Source: Bryobacteraceae bacterium (GTDB taxonomy: Bacteria > Acidobacteriota > Terriglobia > Bryobacterales > Bryobacteraceae). From it: a stretch of 64,000 bases of DNA. The notes under the pieces were generated by a model. The model searched no databases, was not told the origin of the DNA, and saw nothing but the letters and a program-made list of their open reading frames with translations. Both the position numbers and the translations under genes were made by a program. Positions 54,519-62,900 of this stretch are shown here, piece after piece (the stretch's first letter is position 1; the number at the start of each line of letters is the position of its first letter). The stretch covers positions 1 through 64,000 of the forward strand of contig JAHDVK010000013.1 of NCBI GenBank assembly GCA_023384675.1, read 5' to 3'.

Positions 54519-55820
54519 TCAGGGCAAGGGGGCCGCGGTGGGCTGCGCCGGTGGCGGCGGAGGTGTGGGGAATGCACCTGTTTTACCCTTCGCCTGGAAA
54601 AGCTCCGCCCAGCGGATGCGCCCGGTCAATTGCATGACGAAGTAGAGCGTGATGATGGAGGCAATCGTCACGAAGAGAGCGCTGTAACCCTCCAGGAAGA
54701 ACGTGTACGAGAATCCCACCAGATAGAGAAACTGCAGAACGCCGGCCTCGCGCAGGGCGAACCGCATCCCTACCACCAGCCGCAGATAACTCACCACCAG
54801 GAAGATGGACACCGCCGAACTGATCATGAACGCTAGGTGGATATCGATCAAGTCGGCCGTGTAGGCCAGCAATAGGTGAAACGCGAAGAACGCTGCGGCC
54901 AGGAAGAAGTAGTTCATCGGATGGATCTCAATGTTCTTGAGCAGCGTGAGCATGAATAGTAGGAAGAAGAAGAACATCAGGGAGACCGGCGCGAAGAAGG
55001 TGATCCGGCTCACCAGGTCCCCGGGCTGCAGTCTTTCCGGCATGGCCATGGCGATGTTCAGCCCGGAGAGCAGGCTGGCGTACTCCCAGCGGACTTCCCA
55101 GCCTGAATCCGTCTTCCGGCGGGAGACCGGGGCGAGTGCGCTGTCCGGGAAATCAATGTCGTCGAAGTTGGTTTGCATTACCAGCGCGAGATCGTTCACG
55201 CGCGTGGCTCCTTCGGCAAAGCGGTAGGTCCACGAATCCAGCCCCTGTGACCGGTAGCCCACCCGCAAATCCACGATTGCGCCTGGGGCGACCTGTTCGC
55301 GCACCATCAGCGCGCCCTTGTCGACTTCGGCAGCCAGTTCGCGGCCGTTCACCGTGGCCGTGAAGCCGTCGTAGAGCGCCTGGCCCTCGGGCAGACGGAA
55401 AGTGAGGGTCACCACCTCCTCTTCGGTGGAAGTGTTCCGGAACTGGTATTGCCCGGCAAATTGAACGCCATAGGTGCTGTACCAAACCAGCCCCTTCCGG
55501 CGGTGATTCAGGTCAAAATCCACCTGTAGCCGGCTCTGCTGCAGCGGCAGGGAAATTGTCTGCATGGTGTGCCGCTTCCGGTTGGTGCCCTTTTCCTCTT
55601 TCTCCTCGCTGGAGGCCGAAGACTCGCTCTCCGGAATGGTCTTCTGGTAGCAGGCCACGGGTGGTGTCTGCACCTGGGGGCGGCCCCAGATGGAAGCGAC
55701 GTTTTCGCGCAGATGCCTGGACGATTCGTTCGTCCGGTGCAACACGGAGCCGCCAAGGATCGCCCAGCCTACACAGGTGCAAATGTAGATGAAGATGATG
55801 CCGAGAATCCGGAAGGTCAT
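54519..55820 (-). CDS. CreD-like inner membrane protein
   Basis: A 433-residue membrane protein of the CreD family. A first membrane span (ILGIIFIYICTCVGWAILGG) is followed by a periplasmic beta-rich domain, then at least six C-terminal membrane spans (FFAPVSLMFFFFLLFMLTLL onward) and a Pro-rich tail. CreD is an envelope-integrity protein of E. coli linked to colicin and beta-lactam tolerance. The ATG overlaps the uppS stop (ATGA), and AAAGGAG sits 6 bp upstream. It is the last gene of the operon with the 203-residue membrane protein, regulator and uppS. Confidence 0.75.
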   Translation of the reverse strand: MTFRILGIIFIYICTCVGWAILGGSVLHRTNESSRHLRENVASIWGRPQVQTPPVACYQKTIPESESSASSEEKEEKGTNRKRHTMQTISLPLQQSRLQVDFDLNHRRKGLVWYSTYGVQFAGQYQFRNTSTEEEVVTLTFRLPEGQALYDGFTATVNGRELAAEVDKGALMVREQVAPGAIVDLRVGYRSQGLDSWTYRFAEGATRVNDLALVMQTNFDDIDFPDSALAPVSRRKTDSGWEVRWEYASLLSGLNIAMAMPERLQPGDLVSRITFFAPVSLMFFFFLLFMLTLLKNIEIHPMNYFFLAAAFFAFHLLLAYTADLIDIHLAFMISSAVSIFLVVSYLRLVVGMRFALREAGVLQFLYLVGFSYTFFLEGYSALFVTIASIITLYFVMQLTGRIRWAELFQAKGKTGAFPTPPPPPAQPTAAPLP

Positions 55821-56593
55821 GCGAGTCTCCTTTGTGATCCGTTGGGCGCCGCAGGAAGCGCCGGCAGCGCGTGGCGGCCTTCGTCCAGTCCCCCGAAGGT
55901 GCGGTTGCGCTGACGGTAGACGCTCATCGCCGCGCGCAGGTCTTCCTCTCCAAAGTCCGGCCACAGAGTGGGCGTGAAGTGAAGCTCCGCGTAGGCGCTT
56001 TCCCAAAGAAGGAAATCGCTCAAGCGCTGTTCCCCGGCGGTGCGGATCAGCAGGTCCACTTCCGGCAGCCTCCGGCCGGGGGTGCCGTAGACCGATGCCA
56101 GCGCATAGGCAAAGGCCTCGCGCGAGGCGCAGTCAGACCCGGCCAGCGCCGCCGCTTGCACCAGAGCATCCCGCGAAGAGTAGTCCAGCGCGAAGCGCAG
56201 CGTGAGCTTCGCGCCGCGGCGCGTGCGTGATTCCGCTTCCTCGATCGCCGCGCGGACAGACCGGGGGAGCCGGTCCCGGCGGCCTACGGCAAGCACCTCC
56301 ACACCCTGGCGTTCGCAGCGCTCCACTTCCCGGCGCACAAAATGCTCCACCAGCGCCATCAAGCCGCGCACCTCCGCGGCCGGACGTTTCCAGTTATCCG
56401 CCGAAAAGGCGTACAAAGTGAGTGCGCGGATGCCGAGGTCCGGGGCCACCTCGATGACACGCCGCGCCGCTTGTACTCCCGCGCGGTGCCCCGCAATCCG
56501 GGGCATCCCTTTGGCCGTCGCCCATCGGCCGTTGCCATCCATAATGATGGCCGCGTGAATCAGCTTCTCATCATGCCAAGTACTTTGTGTCAT
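55817..56593 (-). CDS. uppS: isoprenyl (polyprenyl) diphosphate synthase, cis-type
   Basis: UppS makes undecaprenyl diphosphate, the lipid carrier for peptidoglycan and other envelope glycans. The catalytic MDGNGRWA has Asp19, followed by a conserved HRAG segment; the LYAFSADNWKRP and LLIRTAGEQRLSDFLLWESAYAELHFT segments are conserved. The ATG at 56593 has GAGGA 8 bp before it and gives 258 residues. The 3' end couples to the CreD-like gene; the regulator is 23 bp upstream. Confidence 0.9.
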   Translation of the reverse strand: MTQSTWHDEKLIHAAIIMDGNGRWATAKGMPRIAGHRAGVQAARRVIEVAPDLGIRALTLYAFSADNWKRPAAEVRGLMALVEHFVRREVERCERQGVEVLAVGRRDRLPRSVRAAIEEAESRTRRGAKLTLRFALDYSSRDALVQAAALAGSDCASREAFAYALASVYGTPGRRLPEVDLLIRTAGEQRLSDFLLWESAYAELHFTPTLWPDFGEEDLRAAMSVYRQRNRTFGGLDEGRHALPALPAAPNGSQRRLA

Positions 56594-56599
56594 AAAGTA
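56581..56599 (-). promoter_or_regulatory. operator-like inverted repeat at the uppS start
   Basis: TACTTT-GTGTCAT-AAAGTA, a 6-bp inverted repeat, covers the uppS start codon. It shares 18 of 22 positions with the element at 57655-57676 (CAAGTACTTTGTG...AAAGT), the most similar sequence pair in this area. Confidence 0.45.
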
Positions 56600-56616
56600 A
56601 GTCCTCAAAAAAAACG

Positions 56617-56979
56617 CTACCCGCGGGCAGCTTCAATCAATCGCTCCATGTGATCCAGGTAACGGCCGAGTGCCGTGCGCCCCTTCTGGGAGAGGCGAAA
56701 CGTGGTCTTCGGCATCCGCCCTTCAAACGCCTTCTCGCATTCGATGTATCCCGCCTCTTCCAGCTTTCGGGCATGAATACTGAGGTTTCCGTCCGTGATA
56801 TCGAGGAGGCGCTTCAATTCGTTGAAAGTAAGCGAAGGATTCACGGCGAGGCTGCTGACGATCGCGAGGCGCACACGTTCGTGGATAAGGTGGTCTGCGA
56901 CAGGGTCGGAAACCACACGCAGAGTTTCCCGCGGGGACGCCGGCTTCTCCGCCGCTCTTCGCGCTGCGCTCTTCGCCAT
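56617..56979 (-). CDS. winged-helix transcriptional regulator
   Basis: A 120-residue MarR/ArsR-like DNA-binding protein. The helix-turn-helix lies at about residues 48-75 (SLTFNELKRLLDITDGNLSIHARKLEEAG), followed by a wing (GRMPKTTFRLSQKG). The ATG at 56979 is chosen because AAAGGA stands 7 nt upstream; an earlier ATG at 57018 overlaps the upstream gene and lacks a site. It sits between a membrane protein and uppS, and probably binds the two similar palindromes at 57660 and 56581, repressing its own operon; this is inferred. Confidence 0.8.
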   Translation of the reverse strand: MAKSAARRAAEKPASPRETLRVVSDPVADHLIHERVRLAIVSSLAVNPSLTFNELKRLLDITDGNLSIHARKLEEAGYIECEKAFEGRMPKTTFRLSQKGRTALGRYLDHMERLIEAARG

Positions 56980-57010
56980 ACGGAAATCCTTTCGTTGCGG
57001 GGCTCCCAGA

Positions 57011-57622
57011 CTAGCCATTATGTTTGCGTGCGATGTAGAGCCCGAAGCCTAAATGCAAACCGCCGAAACCTGCCAGCATCAGCCATGGCGTTGCCGCCGG
57101 GGGAAGAAACAGGGCCAGCGCTCCCAGCAGAAAAAAGCACAGGCCCATCACCGGCAAACTTCGCACGGACGCGGATCCGCCCGTCACCACGCCGGCACCG
57201 TACAGCAGCAGCCAGATCCCCCCAAGCAGAGCGGCATCGCCCCTCTGCAGCAGCACAAACGTCAACAGCAAAGCGGCGATCAACGGTGGAGCCAGATTCA
57301 GCACGAACTTACGCCCGGACGCCGAGAACAGATATGTACGCTGCCGCTGCGCCTTCCAAACAATGGACGCGGCTCCCACCAGAACGGCTGTGGAAGCGAT
57401 GCCAAGCCAGACCAGTGCCCACGTCATACTGCCGGTGTAGGGACGGCTCAGAAGAAAACCAAGACACCCCAGCACACCCAGCGCGCACAGGCCCCAACCG
57501 GAAACCGCGGTAAACGACGATGCGCCCTCCAAAGCCTGGCGAATGTAACGAAGATTCTCGTGCGCCTTGTCGTGGATGCCGACGATTGGCGTTGGCTTGC
57601 GGGCTGGTTCCGGAACTGCCAC
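57011..57622 (-). CDS. polytopic membrane protein, hypothetical
   Basis: A 203-residue inner-membrane protein with about six hydrophobic segments (LCALGVLGCLGFLL, ALVWLGIASTAVLVGAASIV, LIAALLLTFVLL, GGIWLLLYGAGVVTGG, MGLCFFLLGALALFL, WLMLAGFGGLHLGFGLYI). The N-terminus is PEPARKPTPIVGIHDKAHENLRYIR. The start GTG at 57622 is the only plausible start; the predicted transcript starts near the same base, so the message may be leaderless. It precedes the regulator, uppS and CreD-like genes. Function unknown. Confidence 0.7.
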   Translation of the reverse strand: MAVPEPARKPTPIVGIHDKAHENLRYIRQALEGASSFTAVSGWGLCALGVLGCLGFLLSRPYTGSMTWALVWLGIASTAVLVGAASIVWKAQRQRTYLFSASGRKFVLNLAPPLIAALLLTFVLLQRGDAALLGGIWLLLYGAGVVTGGSASVRSLPVMGLCFFLLGALALFLPPAATPWLMLAGFGGLHLGFGLYIARKHNG

Positions 57623-57628
57623 CCCATC

Positions 57629-57657
57629 ACTGTAGCAGGAGTATTCGCTATTGACAA
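57629..57657 (-). promoter_or_regulatory. promoter of the membrane protein-regulator-uppS operon
   Basis: On the minus strand TTGTCA (rc of 57652-57657) and TACAGT (rc of 57629-57634) are spaced by 17 bp. Each hexamer matches at least four consensus bases. The predicted start site falls near 57622, the GTG start codon. The operator-like palindrome at 57660-57676 stands just upstream. Confidence 0.55.
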
Positions 57658-57659
57658 GT

Positions 57660-57676
57660 ACTTTGTGATGCAAAGT
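57660..57676. promoter_or_regulatory. operator-like palindrome upstream of the promoter
   Basis: ACTTTG-TGATG-CAAAGT, a perfect 6-bp inverted repeat with a 5-bp spacer, stands directly upstream of the -35 hexamer. A similar sequence overlaps the uppS start. It is probably the binding site of the winged-helix regulator encoded in this operon. Confidence 0.5.
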
Positions 57677-57750
57677 GTAAGAGTAGTTTCTTCCCCCTGC
57701 TCCCTATCCAGTGCATCGCCCGGCCCGCATGGAGATCGTTCCAACGCGGA

Positions 57751-57941
57751 GTAGGGCGGGCTTCCAGCCCGCGCGGAGCTTCAGCTCCGCCAATGCGAAT
57801 AAACGAACCGGCGTCTGGACCGGCTCTTCGGGCCGCGAGAGCGCGCAGGAACGGACGTGTCACGCAACCGAAGGAGCCAGAGCGGAAGATGAATTGGGCG
57901 AATCTGGCCCAGGGCTCGTCTCAGACAGGCCTCTTCGGAGC
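57751..57941. repeat. ~200-bp dispersed intergenic repeat, copy 3
   Basis: The fullest copy next to the RAYT unit: GTAGGGCGGGCTTCCAGCCCGC hairpin, GGAGCTTCAGCTCC hairpin, CGAACCGGCGT...GACCGGCTCTTCGGGCCG and the GGAGCCAGAGCGGAAG tail. It shares the left hairpins with copy 1 and the tail with copy 2. Confidence 0.72.
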
Positions 57942-57951
57942 TACGCTTTGA

Positions 57952-57974
57952 GCCCCCGGGTGTCAGCCGGGGGC
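57952..57974. repeat. REP-like palindrome A
   Basis: GCCCCCGG-GTGTCAG-CCGGGGGC, an 8-bp perfect stem, 51 bp upstream of the transposase start codon. It belongs to the same family as the hairpins at 58547, 58661 and 58740. Confidence 0.75.
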
Positions 57975-58024
57975 AAAACGCCGCGATACCCTGAAATCAT
58001 CTCTCCCGAACGGCCGCCACACGC

Positions 58025-58558
58025 ATGACTTACCTGCTCACCTTCACCTGCTACGGCACCCACCTCCGCGGCGATGCCCGCGGCTCGGTTGACCGCCACC
58101 GTAACCAGCCCGGCCAACCCACCCTCGCCCACAATCCCCACCTTCAGACTGCCGACCAATCCCGCCTTCAAAGTCCCCCTGTCACGCTCTCTGAACCCGG
58201 CTGCCGGCTGGTGCTTGAGTCCATGAAGCAGACCTGCCGCTTCCGTGGATGGCTCCTCGTGGCCGCGCACGTCCGCACGAATCACGTCCACGTGATCGTC
58301 GCCTCGGAAGGCCCGGCGGAACCGATCCTACGCGACTTGAAAAGCTACGCAAGCCGCCGCCTGAACGAGGCCGAAGGCGCGCAGCGCAAGCGCTGGACCC
58401 GCGGCGGCAGCACGCGTTCGCTCCCGACGGCGCGCGCCATCGAAAACGCCATGCGCTATGTACTCGACGGCCAGGGCGGATCCATGGCCGTGTACCTCGC
58501 AGCCGAAGACCGATCTCACCCCCACCACGAGCCGGACCGAGGCGCTGCCCCCGGCTGA
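58025..58558 (+). mobile_element. REP-associated tyrosine transposase (RAYT, Y1/IS200-like)
   Basis: A 177-residue HUH endonuclease: the HUH motif is in NHVHVIV (residues 86-92) and the catalytic Tyr is probably Tyr145 in AMRYVLDGQGG. TYLLTFTCYGTHLRGD and RKRWTRGGSTRSL are typical of the family. RAYTs are usually single-copy and linked to REP palindromes that they cut and spread. REP palindromes flank this gene on both sides, and the stop codon lies inside one of them. The ATG at 58025 has no strong Shine-Dalgarno. Confidence 0.85.
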
Positions 58559-58568
58559 CACCGGGGGC
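58547..58568. repeat. REP-like palindrome B overlapping the transposase stop codon
   Basis: GCCCCCGGCTGACACCGGGGGC, the inverted orientation of palindrome A. The transposase stop codon TGA (58556-58558) lies in its loop, so the coding end and the REP overlap. Confidence 0.75.
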
Positions 58569-58860
58569 TCAATCCGGCCTTGTTCCCCCGGTGTCAGCCG
58601 GCGGCGGCAATGGGTTCGGTGAAAAAGCCCGCGCAGCGGGCTCAATCCGGCCCGTTTTGAGCCCCCGGTGTCAGCCGGGGGCAAGCAATGGGTTCGGTGA
58701 AAAAAGCCCGCGCAGCGGGCTCAATCCGGCCCGCTTTGCGCCCCCGGTGTCAGCCGGGGGCAAGCAATGGCGCGAAGAGACGCGAAGGGGCCCGCCTGAA
58801 CTGGCACGAACATAGTCATCGGGTAGCCACGACGCACTCGGTCTTTCCAACTCCACCTGA
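58559..58860. other. REP cluster downstream of the transposase
   Basis: A 302-bp gap. From 58568 on, a 73-79-bp unit (CTCAATCCGG ... CCGGTGTCAGCCGG ... GCCCGCGCAGCGGGC) is repeated about two and a half times, to about 58770. Nothing else is recognised in the rest. Confidence 0.7.
58568..58770. repeat. tandem REP-containing repeats
   Basis: Units start with CTCAATCCGG at 58568, 58641 and 58720; lengths are 73 and 79 bp, the third is cut short. Each holds a GCCCCCGGTGTCAGCCGGGGGC palindrome (58661-58682, 58740-58761; the first is degraded near 58585-58607) and the first two a GCCCGC-GCA-GCGGGC hairpin. The paired palindromes resemble a BIME. Confidence 0.75.
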
Positions 58861-59631
58861 TCAGCACACTACTTCTCTAGAGGACACTAGCGCGGACCAC
58901 TCGTCTAGTTGGCGAACGATTAGCTGATTGCCAAGCGGCAGCATGCTGTCGGAAAGAACAGCATCGCGAGTTGAGAAAGTGGCCCGCAAATCGCAGTGCG
59001 TCGAACATCCGATCAACAGCCGAAAAGAGTCAGTGAACTCGATAAGGTCACCGACATTAAGTTCATCAGACAGCTTGAAATTAAACGACACGTACCGAGT
59101 GTTTCCGTAATCGGAAAGCCACCAATACACTGGCTGCGCTTGGCGCATCCCAATTTCGCCTCGCACTTCTTCTTCGATACTCCCATTCGATGATTGACCG
59201 ACGCTGCCATCCCATTGCCAGGAAATACGCAAGACTTGCCCTATTCTCCAGGCCATAAGAAATCTCCCACTGGCCCTTTGGCGAATTTCGATGGCCTGAT
59301 GGTACCGTTCCTTGGGAGTACTCTCGTCACCGATGGCTGTCGTGTATTCAAGGGAATCGATTAGGCCAGCGTCTGAATCTGCTGCGTATACCGCTACGAA
59401 ACGGCAATCGCGGTCCGCCTCTAGAGCTTGTTCACGCAGCCACAATTGAGCAGTCTTTAAGTCCACTGGACCGATGACCGCAATCATTCTGCAAACCGAT
59501 CCGACCTTCGTTCGCGATATTCTGTGAACTCGCAATTCTGCCTGATCTTGCTTTGAGATGTCTTTGACGATCCACCGATCACATCCGCCGAGACAAATAG
59601 TCGTTGCCAGAGCGGCAATCAGGTAATGCAT
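58861..59631 (-). CDS. lipoprotein, hypothetical, lower-GC composition
   Basis: A 256-residue exported lipoprotein; MHYLIAALATTICLGGC ends in a lipobox LGGC (Cys17). The gene is noticeably poorer in GC than its neighbours by eye, suggesting later acquisition. I do not recognise any domain: the mature part has a central AVIGPVDLKTAQLWLREQA region and many charged turns. A 67-residue gene ends 18 bp before its start on the same strand. Confidence 0.6.
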   Translation of the reverse strand: MHYLIAALATTICLGGCDRWIVKDISKQDQAELRVHRISRTKVGSVCRMIAVIGPVDLKTAQLWLREQALEADRDCRFVAVYAADSDAGLIDSLEYTTAIGDESTPKERYHQAIEIRQRASGRFLMAWRIGQVLRISWQWDGSVGQSSNGSIEEEVRGEIGMRQAQPVYWWLSDYGNTRYVSFNFKLSDELNVGDLIEFTDSFRLLIGCSTHCDLRATFSTRDAVLSDSMLPLGNQLIVRQLDEWSALVSSREVVC

Positions 59632-59649
59632 GGTCAGTATCTCCGCTTC

Positions 59650-59853
59650 TCATCGCACTCGGTCTCCAGAAAGGCTGCGAGAGGGAGACTCTCGAAACTC
59701 CTCCGCAACCCACTGATTCTGAAAGAACATCGCCACTTCCAGCCCCGACCATGAGGGAGGGGGACACGCGCGATCTTTCAACCATCCCGGTGCGTATCCG
59801 CTCATCGCAACAGCCTGAACTGGCTTCTTGGCGACATGGCGACTTTCGAGCAT
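59650..59853 (-). CDS. hypothetical small protein, 67 aa
   Basis: A 67-residue frame with a strong AGGAGG 6 bp upstream of its ATG. No family is recognised and no membrane span is seen. The C-terminal half includes the short repeat found at 41613-41636, so part of it is repeat-derived. The strong ribosome binding site is the main support; it may be co-transcribed with the lipoprotein gene downstream. Confidence 0.4.
   Translation of the reverse strand: MLESRHVAKKPVQAVAMSGYAPGWLKDRACPPPSWSGLEVAMFFQNQWVAEEFRESPSRSLSGDRVR
59741..59764. repeat. short dispersed repeat, copy 2
   Basis: AGCCCCGACC(A)TGAGGGAG(G)GGGA, 22 of 24 bases identical to 41613-41636. Here it is inside the small 67-residue frame. 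Confidence 0.45.
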
Positions 59854-59949
59854 AGTCTACCTCCTCAGGGCGGTCAAGCGGCGGCGGATGCAGTTTTGAT
59901 GCGGCGGAACCGGGCGAGCCGGCACCCCTCCCCTCCACGCACAGATCTG

Positions 59950-59971
59950 ATAGTGTAAAGACATACACTAT
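59950..59971. promoter_or_regulatory. perfect palindrome abutting the dnaE start codon
   Basis: ATAGTGTA-AAGACA-TACACTAT, a perfect 8-bp inverted repeat with a 6-bp spacer, ends immediately before the ATG at 59972. No Shine-Dalgarno is seen. It could be an operator, possibly for a damage-response repressor, or an initiation hairpin; the motif does not match a LexA box I know. Confidence 0.55.
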
Positions 59972-62900
59972 ATGCCCTGCGCCGCGCTTCATCTTCATTC
60001 CTGGTTCTCTCTCCTCGAGAGCACTCTTTCCATCGACGCCCTCGTCGCCGCCGCTGTCCGGCATGGCTTCTCCGCTATCGCCCTCACCGATCGCGATACC
60101 CTCGCCGGAGCCGTCGAGTTCTGGAAAAAAGCCCGTGCGGCGGGCCTTCATCCCGTCACCGGCAGCGAGGTCAGCTGCGCCGGCGGCGGCTCGCTCGTCC
60201 TGCTCGTGGAAAACGCCGAAGGCTACCGCCAGTTGTGCCGCCTGCTCACCGCCCGCATCGAGCACCCCGAAGGACTGCCGCTTGAAGCCCTCGCCGCCCA
60301 TTCCGCCGGCTTGATCTGTCTGGCCGGACCGCGGTCGGCCGTGGCGCACGCCCTGCGCCGCAATCAGCCCGCCGAACCCCTCGTGAACCAGCTGCGCGAG
60401 ATCTACGGCCGCAATCTCGCCCTCGAAATCGGCCCCCATCACGACGACGACCTGCGCGTCGCCCGCCTGTTCGCCGAATTGGGCCGCCGCCTCCGCATCC
60501 CGCTCGCCGCCGCCGCCGCCGCGCACTATGCGGACCCCGGCGGCCGCCTCCGCTTCGACATCCTCCAAAGCATGCGCACGCTCACGCTGCTCAACCAGCC
60601 CCACCCCGATAAACTCCCCCCCGGCCGTTATCATTTCCATTCGCCCGAGGAGCTGGAGCGCTATTTCGGCGGACTGCCGCAGGCGCTCACGAATTCGCTC
60701 CGCATCGCCGAACGCTGCCAGTTCGATTTCGACCTGGGCGACATCCACTTTCCCGCGTTTCCCTGCGAAAACCCGCTGGCGCTGCTCCGCGCCAAGACCG
60801 AAGCCGGCCTGCGCCGCCGCTACGGCCCCGCGCCCCGGCCCGAAGTGCGCGAACGCCTGGCCCGCGAGATGTCCGTGATCGAGGAAGTCGGCTATGCCGA
60901 ATATTTCCTGATCTTCGCGGACCTCGTCGAGTGGGCCAACGCGCAGGGCATTGAAACGCTGGCGCGCGGTTCGGCCGCGGGCAGCCTCGTCTGCTACCTG
61001 TTGGGCATCTCCAACGTCTGCCCGTTCCGTTTCGGCCTGTGCTTCGAGCGCTTCCTGAACCGCGAACGCATGCAATTCGCCAAGCTGGCCGACATCGACC
61101 TCGATCTGCCCTGGGACCGCCGCGACGAGGTCGTCCAGCACGTCTTTGAGCGCTACGGCGAGGGTCATGTCGCGATGATCGGCGCGCTCCACACCTTCCA
61201 GGGCCGCTCGGCGGTGGCCGAAATCGCCAAGGTGTACGGCATTCCCGAACGCGAGGCCCGCCGCTTCACCGCGCGCCTGCCCTACTACACCGGCGACGCG
61301 CGCGAAGCCTTCGAAACCATGCCCGAATGCCGCGATCTGCCGATGCACGAAGAGCCTTACCGCACGGTGCTGGCGCTCGCCGGGCAGTTCGACGGCATTC
61401 CGCGCCACTTCGCGATGCACCCCTGCGGCCTCGTGATCAGCGGGCGCCCGCTGACGGACCGCCTCCCGCTGTTTCGCAGCGCCAAGGGCCTGCTCACCAC
61501 CCACTACACGATGGACGACGTCGAGGAACTCGGCCTGCTCAAGCTCGACCTGCTCGGCCAGGCAGGCCTCACCGTGTTACGCGAAACCATTGACACGATT
61601 GAAGAAAACGGCAATCCCCGCCCCGGCCTCGGTGAGATCGACTGGACCGACCAGCCCACCTGGGACATGATCGCCTCCGGCCACGCCCGCGGCGTCTTCC
61701 ACATCGAATCCCCCGCCATGACCAGCCTGCTCGTGATGACCAACTGCCGCGACATCGACTGCCTCACCACCGTCGAATCCATCATTCGGCCGGGGGCGGC
61801 GAATGAAGGCAAAAAACGCGAATTTGCGCGGCGTTATCAGGGTCTGGAGCCGCCTTCTTACGCGCATCCGTCGCTTGAGCCGCTGCTGGCAGACACTTAT
61901 GGCCTGATGGCCTTCGAGGAGCATATCCTGTTGGTAGCAAACGGGTTCGCGGGCATGCCCTGGGGCCAGGCCGACCTGCTGCGCCGCGCTCTGGTGAAAA
62001 ACAAGGACCGCGCCCGCATCGAAGCGCTCGGCGAAGCCTTCCGCGAACATGCACGAAATTTGGGCCGAAATGAGGCCGAAATCGACGCAGTTTGGGCACT
62101 TTTGCACGATTTTGCAGGCTATATGTTCAACAAGGCCCACTCGGCCGCCTATGCCGTGGAAGCCTTTCAGGGCGCCTGGCTGAAGACGCGCTACCCGGTG
62201 GAATTCCTCGCCGCCGTGCTTACTTCGCGGCGCGGCTTCTACCGGCCCATGCTTTATGTGCTCGAGGCCCTGCGCGCGGGCGCGCGCTTCCTGCCGCCGT
62301 GCCTGCATCTGTCTGATGCGCGGCGCTTTCTGGCCCGCGGCGGCGAAATCCGGCTGCCGCTCGATCAGGTGCGCGGGCTGACGCAGGCCACGCTCGACCG
62401 CATTCTCGAACGCCGCCCGTTCGCCGAATTGGGCGATTTTTTCCGGCTCGCGCAGCCGTCGCGCGCCGAATGGCTGAATCTGCTGAAAGCGGGCGCGCTC
62501 GATGTGTTCGGGGAAGCCCGCGGGCGGCTGTTCTGGCGGCTGCAGCGGCTCGAAGCGGTGGCCGAGCGGGGCCGCAGCGCGCCCGCCTTCGCCCCCGAAC
62601 TGCCCGAGTCGTTCGCCGCCACGCCGGAAGCGTGCGCGCGCTGGGAAGCCGAGGTGCTGGGCTTCCCCGTGTCGCTCCATCCGCTGGCGGCGGCCGCGCC
62701 GGGCATCGACTGGACCCGCTACGTCTCCACCGCGCAACTCGAACGCGAGCAGCGGCGCTGGTACGGACGCACGGTGCGCGTGTGCGGCCTGATCGTGGCC
62801 GACCGCCATCACACCACCGCGTCGGGCCCGATGAAGTTTCTCACCCTCGCCGACTGGACCGGCTTCGTCGAGGTCTCGCTGTTCAACCGCGTCTATCAGG

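Noticed and set aside
58568-58770. CRISPR array
   Set aside because: The repeats are palindromic and nearly identical throughout, without unique spacers, and stand next to a RAYT transposase; no cas genes are present.
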